A stretch of DNA of 64,000 bases from Epiperipatus broadwayi (lineage: Eukaryota > Onychophora > Udeonychophora > Euonychophora > Peripatidae): assembly GCA_028023455.1 (NCBI GenBank), contig JAQFVV010012418.1, forward strand, positions 6,383,244-6,447,243. Reading direction: 5' to 3'. Positions 48,955 to 61,179 of this stretch are shown one piece after another (positions within the stretch are counted from its first letter, which is position 1; every line of letters starts with the position of its first letter). Below the pieces are notes generated by a model. That model saw nothing but the letters and a program-made list of their open reading frames with translations, was not told the origin of the DNA and did not search any database. The position numbers and the translations under genes were made by a program.

Positions 48955-49350
48955 AATAAATAGATCCAGGCTCAATATGTAAAAGAAATAGTTTTTTATA
49001 ATCTTAAAAATGGAAAGTCTATGGTGCCTGATGAGATCTTTAGAGAAGTTTCAAAATATAATGGTAATATATTTGCTTCAAAATATTTGAATTTATTTAG
49101 AAATTATTGATTCATCAAGTAACATCTTATATTATAGACACTTCTGTTGTTACAATTTAAACAATAAAAAGATTGAATGATATTATTTATTATGAAATGG
49201 CTTTATTTATTAACATAAAATTACTTTCAGAGATTTTAATGATTATATTGATTTCAGTTATAAAGATGTGGGACATTAGAAATTTAATGTGGTTTTAGAA
49301 AATCAAGAAGTATTTGAGATACTAAATTTGTAGTTAGATAAATGCAAGAA
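48955..49350 (+). pseudogene. LINE reverse transcriptase fragment A (plus)
   Basis: Reads LKNGKSMVPDEIFREVSKYN (the 'NGK.PGPDEI..E' entry of LINE reverse transcriptases) and, about 250 bases later, CGFRKSRSI.DTKFVVR.MQ (the 'GFR..RST.D' block). A jockey-like LINE different from the RTE copies. Frame breaks are present. Confidence 0.6.
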
Positions 49351-49369
49351 TTATATCATCTGCATAATT

Positions 49370-50345
49370 GTGATTTTTATATTATTTTTACTCAGAAATG
49401 AGCTTGGTTGGACAATTTTTCTGTTTACTTGAGATTTTACAATGCTGTTTTTTAATTTCTTCAGCAGAAAACTTTTCTTTCTGAAATACTTCAACATAAT
49501 GTCTAATTGTAGTTCTCTAATGTATTTTGTTTTCTGATATATCTTTTCAATTAAAGCAATTAACATTGCACTTCTTTAGATTGTCTTTAAGATAGTTCTC
49601 ACATCATAAATGGGGGCTATCTCTCCCACAAAAACCCATGTTCAGTTCACTATAAAACATTCTTTTAGGAAGTCTTCCACTCTTCATTTGTTTTGCATGC
49701 CAAATCCAATGAAGGTGTGATTTTATCAATAATATTATATCCAACAAACCAAAGAACATATTGATTGGTTTCATGATCTTACCATTGTATTTTTAAATTT
49801 TTTCAGAGTATTCTTAATTGGAATTTTTCTAATGTCTTTATATTATGCTGATAGAGTATCCAAATTTTATTTCCATGCAATTAATTAGGTAAAATAACAG
49901 CTTTATATGCAGCTAATTTAGTTGCAGTAGTTATTTTCCTGTGGTGAAATACTCTATATTTCAATTTGTTAAAAACACCAGCAGCACATTGGAGTCTGTG
50001 TTTTACTTCAACATCTAAGCTCACTTTTCTCTCGATAAAACTATCAAGATACTGATTTACATTCTCAAGTAGATAGTCATCAAGGTTTAAAAGTCTCTGA
50101 GGATTTTTCTTCAAACACTAAGTGATAAAAAAAACTTTAGCTTTTTGAAAATTAATTAATAAACCAGTGTCTTTATATATTGTATTCAAAACATTAAGAA
50201 CACTTTGTAAATTATCTTTTCATCTGGAAAAAATAATGTAATTATCAGCAAACTGTAAATACAGAATCCAAGAAGTTTTTTTTTTCACTTTTAATTGTTT
50301 CAAATTAAAAATTCCACCATCAAATCTGTATCACATCTTGATCCT
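49370..50345 (-). pseudogene. LINE reverse transcriptase to C-terminus, fragment C (inverted)
   Basis: On the minus strand from 50345: YRFDGGIFNLKQLKVKKKTS, then LQFADNYIIFS (the 'YADD' block with Asn for the last Asp), LQSVLNVLNTIYKDTGLLIN, an open stretch VKHRLQCAAGVFNKLKYRVF followed by HHRKITTATKLAAYKAVILP, IWILYQHNIKTLEKFQLRIL, and WHAKQMKSGRLPKRMFYSEL. The sequence continues directly from where fragment B (50356-50510) ends in the normal protein order, but on the opposite strand. Confidence 0.65.
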
Positions 50346-50355
50346 TGTTGATTCA

Positions 50356-50510
50356 TATAAAATAACTTCTACGTGATAGGATGAGAGGAAGTGTTATTAC
50401 AACAAATGAAAAATATGTGGCATTTAAAATAAAAATTGTCATTAAACAAGGATATGTATTTGCTTTGACATTATGACAGTCGTCTTTGCAATTATTTATA
50501 AGATGCTTAA
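50356..50510 (+). pseudogene. LINE reverse transcriptase fragment B (plus)
   Basis: Reads LRDRMRGSVITTNEKYVAFK then IKIVIKQGYVFALTL and LQLFIRCLI, the 'LH..M...V......F....GVKQGC.LAP.LF' part of LINE reverse transcriptases. It follows A and precedes C in protein order. Confidence 0.6.
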
Positions 50511-53500
50511 TTAACTAATTTAAGTAAAACAGTAAAATAAGTTAACCAAAAAGGATTAGAGCAAGTCTGAAAGGATTGGATTGAGCAATGGATGTTTATA
50601 AATATACCTTTATATGATATGATACTGACATTTGAAATAAAAACTAATGCTAAGCAAAGATGCTTATTAATTCCAATTTTATTTTCAATAGATAATTAGA
50701 ATTGTTTATAGATGGCATCATGAAACAAATGTCAGATATAATACAGAGTTGATGTTATGGTTTTTAAATTGATTCTATTTACCCTAAAATTGTTCTTCAT
50801 ATTATTTTCTGCAAACCAATAAATTGTGAAACTAGGAGGTGATGTTTATACACAAATAAAAAAATCACAGAGGGTAGCAATCTCTCCTGCTTACTTATTA
50901 TTATTTTAGAGTTTGAAAACTTCTTTCTTCCTTTTTAAGATTGCTGTTGCTCAAATAATACAATAAGATTTTAAGAAGGCCTGAGAACTTCTAAACCTTA
51001 AAATGAATTGAGGTAGTTTTTATAGCTAATTAGCTTAGGTAACTCTACTCACTTTTATCTTCTAGTATCATGTTTATCTTCCATTTTATAACCAGGAATA
51101 TTATCCAAATTCACAGATCTGATTTTTTTTTCCTTAGGAAAAAATCAGTTTTGCTAAATCAAGCAACTGATTTAAATTTATAGTTATACCGTTTGGAATA
51201 AACATTATTTGTTTTAATAAATATTACATACTTGAACATATCTGAAAATTATAACCAAACATTTTTTTTTAAAAAATTATCTGTAAATTTAATCATTGTT
51301 TCTGCAAAATATATCAATTTATTTAACATCTTATAGAGATAAATCTCTCCTACATTGAAATGATCTAATAGTTTCTTAATTAATTACTCATTAGACTATT
51401 TTTTAAATAGATTTGTTAGCAACTTGCTTTATTTCCCTTCAAACAGGAAATCACTTATATGTCAAAGTTTTGTTTCTTTTCGCTCTTAAATCACATTTTT
51501 ACTTTTAAAAATGGTGAATTAAATGGACTTTAGTGATTAAGTTAATAAAGGTAAGTGTAAAAATAAATTCAATGTATTATTTTAATTGAGTAGAATAGAA
51601 TGTATTTAAATATTTTCGGATGTCGTTAAAGATTTTACTAGATTTCTTTTAACTTTTATATAAATAAATCTTATTGTAAAATGAAACTATTATCTGATCA
51701 ATTATGAGTTTTTTTGAAGAGGATAAAATTTTACCAAAGGAAGTTTTTATATATATTAAAATAATAAAAAATTTATTGCAGAATAACCTATTTATATTTA
51801 TTTATTTAGTAATATTAAAAATACACGCACGTGTAAAACAAGTATATATTAAAAACATTTTAGTTTTTATGTTCATATTAAATTATAACAATATGTATAT
51901 ATATTAAATAAGGTTTTCAATTCATATGATAGCACAAAAGATGTATTCAACTATTATTTCATTAATAAAATCCTAAGACATAAGAGCATATCAGATCAAT
52001 ATATGTAAGGTTAGCTGCCGGAAGTAGATTAGAGTAATTGGTAGATATGGTACAAGGGTCAAGTGACAATATTTCATTATAATTGATGATGGTTAGCCAT
52101 TACTTATATCATCTTCTTATAAAAAAAATATTTACAAATATTTGTAATTTACGATGTTTTAAGGCTTATATAGTTTCTACAAAGCCAAGATGGGATATGA
52201 TAATCTTTTAATACACAAACTCAAGTAATAAACAAATCACTATACTATATAAAGAGTTTATGAAAAACAAAGGTTTAAAATTGGAACATATAGAATTTTA
52301 AAAATTGCACAATTAGTAAAAATGCTCAAACACCCTATAACTATTATTAATTGTTCTGGTTAGTTTCAATACATTATATTTTCAATTAAAAGTTATACAT
52401 TGCACTTTCTATATTATTCTAAAAGCAATAGAGGCACTGAAAGGGTAAAAAATTTTAAAGTAATTACATAGCTGCATTTTGAAATTGATAATATACTCGC
52501 AGGGATTATTTTCTTTCAATTTGTTGTCATCACAACATTACACATTTATTGTGGGTGTGAAAAGGCCTCTATCTCCCCTACATTGTAGCTTTAATACTCA
52601 AGTACCCTTTCCCCCTTATTTTTTCTTTATTCTTGTTAAAGAGATTTAATTATTAAAAGATTAAAAATCAAAGTTTATTTAACTAATTTGATATATTTTG
52701 AAAAGCATGTAATTATTTTTAAGTTTAAACTCAATGTTTTTTAATCAAATGTAGTGTTTAAAAGAATGTGTAATTGTTAAAAAATATATATATTCCTAAG
52801 CTATTTTTGTTACTTTGATTTTAGTAATTAATATTTTTAAAAAATCAGGTGTTTACCAATTAATAATGGGTAAACAAAATAGTGCAACCTTTAGATTTGA
52901 TGATTATCAGTTTGAGAATATGATTCTATTTAAATACATTAGATTGCTCTTTAGAAAAAAGGTGAATTTGGTTGGTGAAGGACAATACTGACTATTGCTT
53001 TTAAAAGATTATTATAATGATATTCAATTACAGTAAAGTTGCTATTTTAACAAATTTATTGTTTGAAAGTGAAACATAGACAGATTTTCATAATTTTCTG
53101 CTTGTTAGATGATATATTATCAAGTCTGTGGTTACAAAAGTATATTTTCACTGAAACGATGAAAAATAATGGTAAGATTAAATGTGATTTCATAGAAAAG
53201 ACAGATTATTTATGAAATTTACTCCAAAATTATTCAAAAGAAAAAATAGGACTAAGAGTATTATGGAAACCTACAACTAGACAAGGGCTGAAATTTTTTT
53301 AGCAAGAAAAATTTGCAGCTTATAAAAGGTCAAAAAACAGTACTATATTACATAAAACATTAACAAATCAGCACATGATATAATCAGAAATAACTATTTT
53401 AAAAACAGTTTTTTTCTTTTCTTTGTCTGTTTTACCTTTTTTTTGAGCTCAGATGACCATGTTTATTTAGAAATAAATGCTAGCAGATTTGTAAATTTAA

Positions 53501-54899
53501 ATTAATAAAAGTTTAATAAATGCTACAGTAAAGTCAATCCTTTTATTTATTTACAAAAGTACAAAAATCTTAGGTTCCCAATCAATAAAACATTATTTTA
53601 AAATGCTGAAATATACGATGATAGAAACTATATTTAAAACACTTAATAATATCCAAAAGATGGAAAAAATGAATAGAAAGGAAATATAAAGATTGTTTTA
53701 ATGTATAGTAGAATAAAACTGTTTAAATGGGAAAGAATTACAGACGTAAACTGACAATTGAAGTTAACATAGAAAATTATTTTTAAAAATGGCTATGTTG
53801 AAGAAATGAGAAGAAGAAAAAAGAATTGTATGATAGAAGTAACAAGCTTTTATCATTGTAATTTAAAAAAAAAAAGTCAAGTAGATAAGAAGGCAATGGA
53901 TAGTAAAAACTTCAGAAAAAGTAAATAATGATGAAGTATAGTGAATTGAAAAAATTTCAGTTGAAGAATTAAAACTATGAGAAAAATGCTTAGAGAAAAT
54001 ATTGGTCCTTACAATATTGTTTATAATATATTGCATATGTGTAAAAAATGATTTAGATTTCTTCTCAATAGATGTAATTATAATAATAAAGCAATCTGAT
54101 ATAGTGAAATTTAATATTTTGTTCATTTTATATATAAATAAGTTTAATCTTATCCACAAATAAGATGTTTTTGCGATTTTTGAATAGCCCTTTGAAAAAA
54201 TGCAATCAGGGTGATGAGAAATATTTCTAGAAAATATATAAACAGTCAAAAGAAAATTAAATAATAGTTTTATTTGATTATGAATATATATTTTTGTACA
54301 ATTAATTGTTACTTTGTTGGCTATTATGAAAAATAAAAATATATAATGAAAGAAGAGACTCAGTCTATAATATACTCTTTTTTAGAAATTATTTGTATTA
54401 TTAATCTGCCAGAAGATGTATATGTAGTGAAAGATATAATACAAGAATGTTCTCTATATAATATTCTGGTCATGCATACATAAGATGTTAAATAAGAATA
54501 GTTTTGATAATATTAAAGTTAGAAGTGCTTTCGACTGATATATTTATATTTGCAAATAAGAGTTTAATCAATCAGCTATTTCGTTCTGGAACTAATATAG
54601 TTTTATGCTTTAAAGACTCCTTGCAAATCAATTTGGAGCTGCTGTTTTCAATTTAATATAACCCTAAATATTTTTATTCATATACATCTGATTAACAAAA
54701 ATTAAATTTTGTCTATCTCTCAAGTAAAAAGAGCAAATACTTTTATTAGACTATTGCATCACAATTTGTAATTTTGACTTTCACAGATTATTTAAGATTT
54801 CAATAATCTTTTTAATCTGGCTAATTGCTTCTTTCCTTCTATAGCCCCTATATTTTATATGCTTACAATAATTGTTATATCATCAGATAAAAATATACA
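50511..54899. other. No gene seen
   Basis: AT-rich. A plus-strand stretch near 53950-54000 (ISVEELK) may be another trace of a LINE. The longest open frames here have the composition expected by chance. Confidence 0.45.
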
Positions 54900-56580
54900 C
54901 ATATTAGCATTATATAAAGTCACTGAACAAACATGGGTTCACTATTCTTTTCAGTAACTTCAGATTTAGAGTATTGACATCAATAGGTTTCACTTTTTAG
55001 AAAAAGTTGTTTTTGTTATTTCAGTTTTTCTGTATATGTTTGTGATCAATTGATGAAGATATTTGTAGTGATATATCTATTTAAACAACTCACTTGCCAT
55101 TTTAATGAAAAAATTTATCATGATAATATGATCTCATCACTGTTTTAGTCTCCTCTACATTTATATAATATCAATTTTAATAGTACATTTACTTATTTTC
55201 TTCATCAATATCATCAATGTTAGGATTAAAAGCAATTATAACCTATTTGTTCATATACTTAATTGAATAGATAGTTTGATCACCCACACTCTAACTCAGT
55301 CTTGTTTTTCCTGACTGTTTTATCCATTACAGGCTGAATGAAAATATCAAGAAAGAAGAAATAGATAATTTTGTTTCATTTCATTTTCAACACATCATGC
55401 TTAAGACAAACTTTTAGTGTTATTTTAGCACTTTACTTTGGAAAACTAATTTGTTTCAAAATTGGAACCAGCTTACACCAAAAACATAATCAAAGGCTTT
55501 TTTTATAATACACACAGTAAACATAAGGAATATATTTCCAATGTATCAATAATATTTCTACTTAACAGTATTCTAATTGCTACACATGATAAGTTAATCT
55601 GTTTTTAATCACCTGAAACAAAGAAAATGTATTACTCCATAGTCTTTATAATCTGTCATATTATGTTTTATAGCCAATGTGACTTTATGAGATATACAGT
55701 ATTCTTAAAATGCCACATGACCATTTTTTCAAAGATTCATTGTGCAACTGCTCTCAGATCAAAGGCTCCACATTGATAAAAGTTATAAGCTAGAAACTAG
55801 TATGGCAATATTGGATGAGAAGGTACTGGATTGGGGTTAAAATAAATAACCTTCCAGCATCTATGATTACTAGAGTTTCTCCAGGTGACACTATTGTGTG
55901 GAAACATTTGCTACTGTTTATATAATATTATTTAGGCAATTCTCGGTGTTCACATATATAAACAATTAAATTATAAAGCTGATTTTGGATTGAAACACCA
56001 CTCAGTATTAATAATTTCATATCATCTCATTTACACTAGATACTCTACTATTAGCCAGATTAGTAATGTTTTATCAAATTCTTCCTGCTTCATAATAAAA
56101 GTCAATATTATGACATTAGTCTTTATGATATTCCTAATCATAGGGGGACTGACTTTCAGTACAGTTTTTTCTTGTAACTCTTTTATCTTAAACTTAACAT
56201 ATCTTGATCATATATTAATGACTCATCATTTTTTAAAATATCTAAATATATATTTTTTTTCACTTTATGAACTTTTTTTTTACTCTCATTTGATTAATGT
56301 TCTAATAAGACAAATTATTTTATTATTTTGGTGTTATATTTCTATACACTTATCTTTCCATCCCATATTTTAGCTGTTTTACAGTCAGTATCTATATTAT
56401 TTTTGGATATTTTGTATGTGATCCTAGCTATTTCAAGGCTTACATTTTCCACTTTTCTACATTTAGTCATTTTCTTCAGATTTCTTGTAATTTTTGGTTT
56501 TATAGCACTATTCATTGTTTTACCTAAAGAATTCTCAGTGGCTTCCCATTCAAAATCTTCCATTCAGAGTTAATCTTTTT
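54900..56580 (-). pseudogene. Decayed LINE (linker and reverse transcriptase)
   Basis: The minus strand at 56342-56563 is open for 73 codons: MEDFEWEATENSLGKTMNSA, IKPKITRNLKKMTKCRKVEN, SLEIARITYKISKNNI. This resembles the basic linker between endonuclease and reverse transcriptase in LINEs. Further down, KAFDYVF at about 55500 (the 'KAFD' block), LDIFIQPVMDKTVRKNKTEL at about 55340 and further broken pieces to about 55080 continue a reverse transcriptase pattern. Heavily frameshifted; class not assigned. Confidence 0.45.
55727..55910 (+). mobile_element. tRNA-derived SINE, copy 1
   Basis: Matches 61662-61870: both have gctctcagat, aagctagaaactagt or its variant, a cttcc/tt-gcatc block, gattact and gtgacactatt/ctg. 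The A/B-box part is decayed in this copy. Confidence 0.6.
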
Positions 56581-57479
56581 TGTGGATTCAACAAACTCCT
56601 ATAAATAATCTTTCAGAGCATTTTCAATCTCTACTAAAATAATTAGAGAATTTTTCATGTGAGCATCATTTTTTAAAACTGCAATCTTGTTTTATTATAA
56701 TCAAATTGCAATTAGACTTAATGTCTGCTGTAAAAAAAGTGATTAATTTTAATATATGGTTTCAAAGTGTATATACATTTTAGAAGTAGTTAATGTGTTA
56801 TTGATAAATTCTTTTGCTCGCAAACTTAACAAGTTTTAGATCACAAATATTTCTATTACCCAAGTTATAACTTACAATAACATCTTTGTTTTTCTCTCTC
56901 TTGAGCTGCTTATACAATAACAAATCACTCATTATAATTATATTTTTTGTTTGTTTTTTCTTAAAACTATTTATAAGTTTATCACAAATTATATTATTAT
57001 TCTATGATGACTGTGCTATGGTGTAGACATATAAACCTAAAATCACTACTTTCTAATGATAAATAAAATTCATCAACAATAAACAAATGCAAAATCTGAA
57101 TAAAATAACATAGGCAAAAGGTAATTTGTTATCTATTTATTGCTGAATTTTATTTATTATTAGGAAGTACTGATTTTACTATATATCAATTTTCAGCTAG
57201 CACTATGCAATTGGATTTATTATATATAAATTCTGTATTGGTATCAAAATTACTTTATATTGCTACAAACCAGGGCCAAATGCAATTCATTACTTACTCA
57301 TTGCACTTCAAGAAGAGTTTATACAAAGGACCCATCTGATTGAAGGATTCACTTTCTTTTCAATTATTAAGTGATGAATAAATTATTCAGTATCCATTGT
57401 TTTAAAATGAACCCACAGTACTTCATATATTTATATATTGGACTACTTCTATCACCTAATATAAGTATTGGTTGTTTTT

Positions 57480-57690
57480 TTATTTAAATATTCCAAATAC
57501 ATTCAACTGTTAGCAATTGCACATAGGTTAGTATATACACAACATTTCGAGAGGTATTATTCTCCCCTTTTCTTCAGGTGTTGCTGGATTGACCAGTGAC
57601 AGTACTAGCATGAGAATTGAACCTAGACCCTTACAATCTTGAATACTGAATTTTAAAGTAATGCTCTAACTAACTGTGACATCTTGTCAA
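57480..57690 (-). mobile_element. tRNA-derived SINE with hammerhead-like body
   Basis: The minus strand starts as a tRNA: A box CAGTTAGTTAGAGCATT (57660-57676), B box GGTCTAGGTTCAATTC (57613-57628), normal spacing of about 40 bases. It is followed by a CTGAAGA...GAAA hammerhead-like core (57545-57583) and a tail tgaatgtatttggaatattt. It lies directly downstream of a Penelope GIY-YIG fragment on the same strand, so it could be the terminal region of that element or a SINE using it. Confidence 0.65.
57545..57583 (-). ncRNA. Hammerhead-like core
   Basis: The minus strand has CTGAAGA, a stem II of AAAGGG/CCTCTC around an AT-rich loop, then GAAA. The mispairs in stem II are A.C positions, as at 25249-25307. 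Sequences flanking the core (CAACA and TGTTG) pair directly with each other, which would close the stem I/III side and is not the active layout, so this copy is probably a derived, inactive form. Confidence 0.35.
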
Positions 57691-58135
57691 AGGCAACAGT
57701 CAGTAGAAATTTCATATACATATCTATGATATTTCTCCTGATTTCTCTACTTTTTTTAAAAGCAAAATTGATTGGTGGTTTCCATTCATTATATGTAGTC
57801 ACATTATGTATAGTTAACACTAGGTTGATATATGGAGTTGTCTGCCAATTGTCACATGAGCAGCTTCTTTAATTTTTTGTCTTTATATCTTATTTCCTCT
57901 ATCTAATATTTTTGTATTTTCCCAATTGAACATATGTTCATTGGTACATACATGGTCTGCTACCTTAGTCACATCTGTTTTCTCTCTTCTAATAATCATT
58001 TTATGTTCTTGAAATTGCTTTGCAAAGGAGAAACTGGTCTCACCAATATACATACTTTACATTCACATGGTATTTTATAGACACAGTTTTTGCTTTTCAG
58101 CATTTTAAGTTTAGGCTTTGTAGATATTAGAATTC
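57690..58135 (-). pseudogene. Penelope-like element GIY-YIG endonuclease fragment (left arm)
   Basis: Minus-strand frames read MRNSNIYK, a YKIPCECK/MYIGETSFSFAKQFQEHK stretch (the 'YKIPC.C...YIGET.RS...R..EH' signature of Penelope GIY-YIG domains), TDVTKVADHVCTNEHMFNWE, NTKILDRG and IKEAAHVTIGRQ. Two frames must be combined, so it is broken. It is mirrored by 58200-58560. Confidence 0.65.
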
Positions 58136-58199
58136 CTCATAGTGTGGTATAGATCTGGAAATCTGTTCTGATAATAGTCTGCAATCACTATAACATCAG

Positions 58200-58560
58200 A
58201 ACAGCATTCCAAAGCCATACTCCACTATGAGGAATTCTAACATCTATAAAGTCTAAACTTGAAATGCTGAAAAACAAAAACTGTGTCTATGAAATACAAT
58301 GTGGATTATGGAAGAACATTTATTGACAAGATCAGTTACCCATTGAACAGTAATTGCAAAAATATAAACTGATGATTAAGAGAAAACATGGGTCTAAGGT
58401 AGCAGAGCATATATGTACTAATGAATATATTTTGTTCAATTAGAAAAATACAAAAATATTGGCTAGAGATGAAAAGGTAAAGACTTTGCATTTACTGAAA
58501 AATATTTTCATTATTCTTAAAACTATTTGAACAATGGGCAATAACTAGGTGTTTGTGTAC
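58200..58560 (+). pseudogene. Penelope-like element GIY-YIG endonuclease fragment (right arm)
   Basis: Plus-strand frames read MRNSNIYK, a CGLWKNIYW remnant of the GIY-YIG block, SKVAEHICTNEYILFN, KNTKILARDEKVKTLHLLKN and IFIILKTI. Head to head with the left arm across about 65 bases; gaattcctcatagtgtgg and ccactatgaggaattc mark the two inner ends. Confidence 0.65.
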
Positions 58561-61105
58561 ATATACATATTGTAACAGAAGAAAAATGAGAGAAATGAGA
58601 AGAAAGGCTTTGTTAAACTCCATGAATTAAGGCACCAAATTCATATTGGAAGAAAAATGAACAAGAGAAATAAAGAGACATTTATATGTGCTACAAGTTT
58701 AAAAATGAGAACATGAGAATTCCTTAAGAATGAATATCAATATAAATTATAAATAAATATATATATATGTTTATGTTTGCAATGAGATTCTAAATTATGA
58801 TTAGTATATTACATATCTATTAATTTAAATAAGGTCATTAACTTGAAGTTATTAAATAACAATTTTATTTACAAAATAATAATAAAACAATTAATTAGTA
58901 TACTTTAATAAATTAAATGTATGTGTTATAATATATTACACCTGCTTTAACTATAACATGGTATGAAGACTTTATACATTTAAAAAAAAAAACAAAGAAA
59001 ATATTTATTTGGTGCTTCCAATAGACAATAAAGGATTCCACCTTTATTGTTAAAAGGAGGTTGCCTTGACAACAGTTTGAGATTGTTGATTGTTATTGAT
59101 ATTGTGTTTGTCTAAGTGTTAACTAGTTTAAAAAATATATACATAACATATATAAAAATGTATTAATTTGTTCCAGTTATTAATCCACAAACAAAAACAA
59201 ATTATTAAATAAAATGTATTAGGATTATTTAAATATAAATTTAGAGTTATTAAGATTTTCTTTTGGTTAGTTATATGTTTATATGTTCATTCTCACATAT
59301 ATAAAACATACAACCTGCAAGAACAGTGATCAATATTTATCACAAAGAGTTCTCTAGTCTTCAAATCATTTTTATTAAGTTTGAATGGAGAAAGTCCCAA
59401 TGAAAAAGTGACAATATTTTAAAGTATAACATTTTCAAAAGTTTGTAGCTTTTCAAAAGTATCAGTAGTTTACTTAGCAAACTAATTAGTAATAATTCCT
59501 GGCAAGATTTTATACTGTAGTTGACATTAACTAATAAGTATTATGCTTTTTAAAATGATAATTATTTCTTTTGAAGTTATAATTTTCTTGGTTGGCATAC
59601 AAAGTCACATAAGTGCTTAATATAGTAATCCATATAATTAAACTTTTTCAGTATTCTTTTAAAACATAATTATTCCATTTAGTAAGTATTATTATTTTAT
59701 ACTTGGTAAATTATTGATCTGTTGATCCACATATAGATATATATTTATTTTCTCACACAATTAAAACTTTATCAGCATTTTAATTTTTTTTTCTAGAATA
59801 TTCCAATAACAATTTCCATTTAGTTGTTATTTTAAGTATCTCTCAAAAAATTACATTTGTCAATTTTGAAGTAAATGTCAAATTTCCTGTTTAGGTATTC
59901 ATATTGCTATTCATATAATACATTTTAAATATATACATATCACTTTTAAAAGAATATTTACTACAAAAAAGCAGCATTAACTGAAGTGACAAGTAAGAGA
60001 GAGTCCCCAGTTAAATAATGGGCTTATACAATCTTTACTAATTGACATAGAAATGAGATCATTGATTTAGATATGATTGTTAATATGTAACTTGAATTCA
60101 TCTCTTTTATTTAAAAAAAGAATTATCATTCTCTTTAATAGAGCTTCATGTATAAACTAGCATGCCAAACAATATATTTTTTTTTGATTTCAACAGAAAA
60201 ATATTTTAAAACAAAATAATAAAAGCTTTTTAAAATAACATAATTATAATGAATTTTAATTTATTCTTTAAAAAAATAAAATATATTTGTTTGTTTTAAT
60301 AAAAGATTATTATAAATAATATATTTTTAACAACAAATATTACTTTTAAAATATTCACAATTTAAAATCTATATGATAATCTTGAATTTACAAAATAATT
60401 CAAACATGCAAACATATATTATTTATACACACATGAAAATGTAATTGGTTATTTACTTATCTAAACTGATTGTTTTTTTTTTTAAATATGTGAACAGACA
60501 AAATATTATTGTCCCCTCCCCCCCCAATATATATCTTTAAACTTATAAATAAGTTTATAAGAGATATTGATTTAAATTTCCTTGTCATTTTACTTTTAAA
60601 ATAAAAATAACAAATTATGACTTTGTATTATTTAAAAAAATAAAAATAAAAATTGCGAATTATTTGGTATTTGGGTGCCTATAATAACTTCCAAAATTAC
60701 GATAAACATCACTTGACAATTTATTAACATATAAAATCATGACAATATTTTTTTTTAATATGATAGTGCTTATCTTAAGTCTTAATGGTAAAATATATAT
60801 ACTAAATCAAATACTTTTATGAATAGCAGATGAAATCATATGGTTCTGATTTGTCTGCTCATACACTGCTTATTAGTAGTATTAACATTATACCAGCATT
60901 TGTCATCATCTAGGTAATAGATGTTATAATCTTGAATAATTTCTGTTAGTTATATCCCAACAAAATGCCAACAAAACATTGATATTCAAAACAAGCATCC
61001 ACATACACAGAGAAATCTAAAATATATGTTTATATACATATAATTATAATATGCATTTAATTTAACATAATATTTAATTTGTTTTTTTTTTTTACTTTAT
61101 TTTAG
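58561..61105. other. 5' side of integrin gene 2
   Basis: AT-rich, containing one repeat B copy. A 5' untranslated exon and promoter of integrin gene 2 are expected in or beyond this stretch but could not be located. Confidence 0.4.
59035..59125 (+). repeat. Copy of dispersed repeat B
   Basis: attgttaaaaggaggttgcc followed by ttgacaacagtttgagattg and ttgattgttattgatattg. Confidence 0.6.
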
Positions 61106-61179
61106 ATCTCCTGTAACATCAATGATATATTTCATTGATAGTTCAGTATTTATTTTTATGTATGGATTTGTTACAACAG
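61106..61179 (+). CDS. Integrin beta subunit (gene 2), probable start and signal-peptide exon
   Basis: Candidate first coding exon of a second integrin beta gene. A long T-rich tract ending in ttttag precedes 61106 and a GTAAAA donor follows 61179. After 16 bases of leader, ATG at 61122 opens 19 codons plus one base: MIYFIDSSVFIFMYGFVTT, a short hydrophobic stretch of the kind expected for a signal peptide. The single leftover G joins AA at the start of the exon at 63912 to make a Glu codon, and the frame then enters a PSI domain, so start, phase and domain order agree. The acceptor immediately upstream implies a non-coding 5' exon further left, which I could not locate. The weak points are the shortness of the exon and the lack of a charged N-terminus in the peptide. 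Confidence 0.7.

Noticed and set aside
49340-49378. HNYADDIILAF on the minus strand, resembling a reverse transcriptase catalytic box
   Set aside because: It falls outside the protein order of fragment C, overlaps the end of fragment A on the other strand, and has no supporting context on either side; probably chance.
53863-54249. 128-codon open frame on the minus strand
   Set aside because: Composition (Ile, Ser, Phe, His) is that of chance translation of AT-rich DNA, with no motif and no splice context.
55990-56373. 127-codon open frame on the plus strand
   Set aside because: It is the antisense shadow of the decayed LINE on the minus strand (54900-56580).
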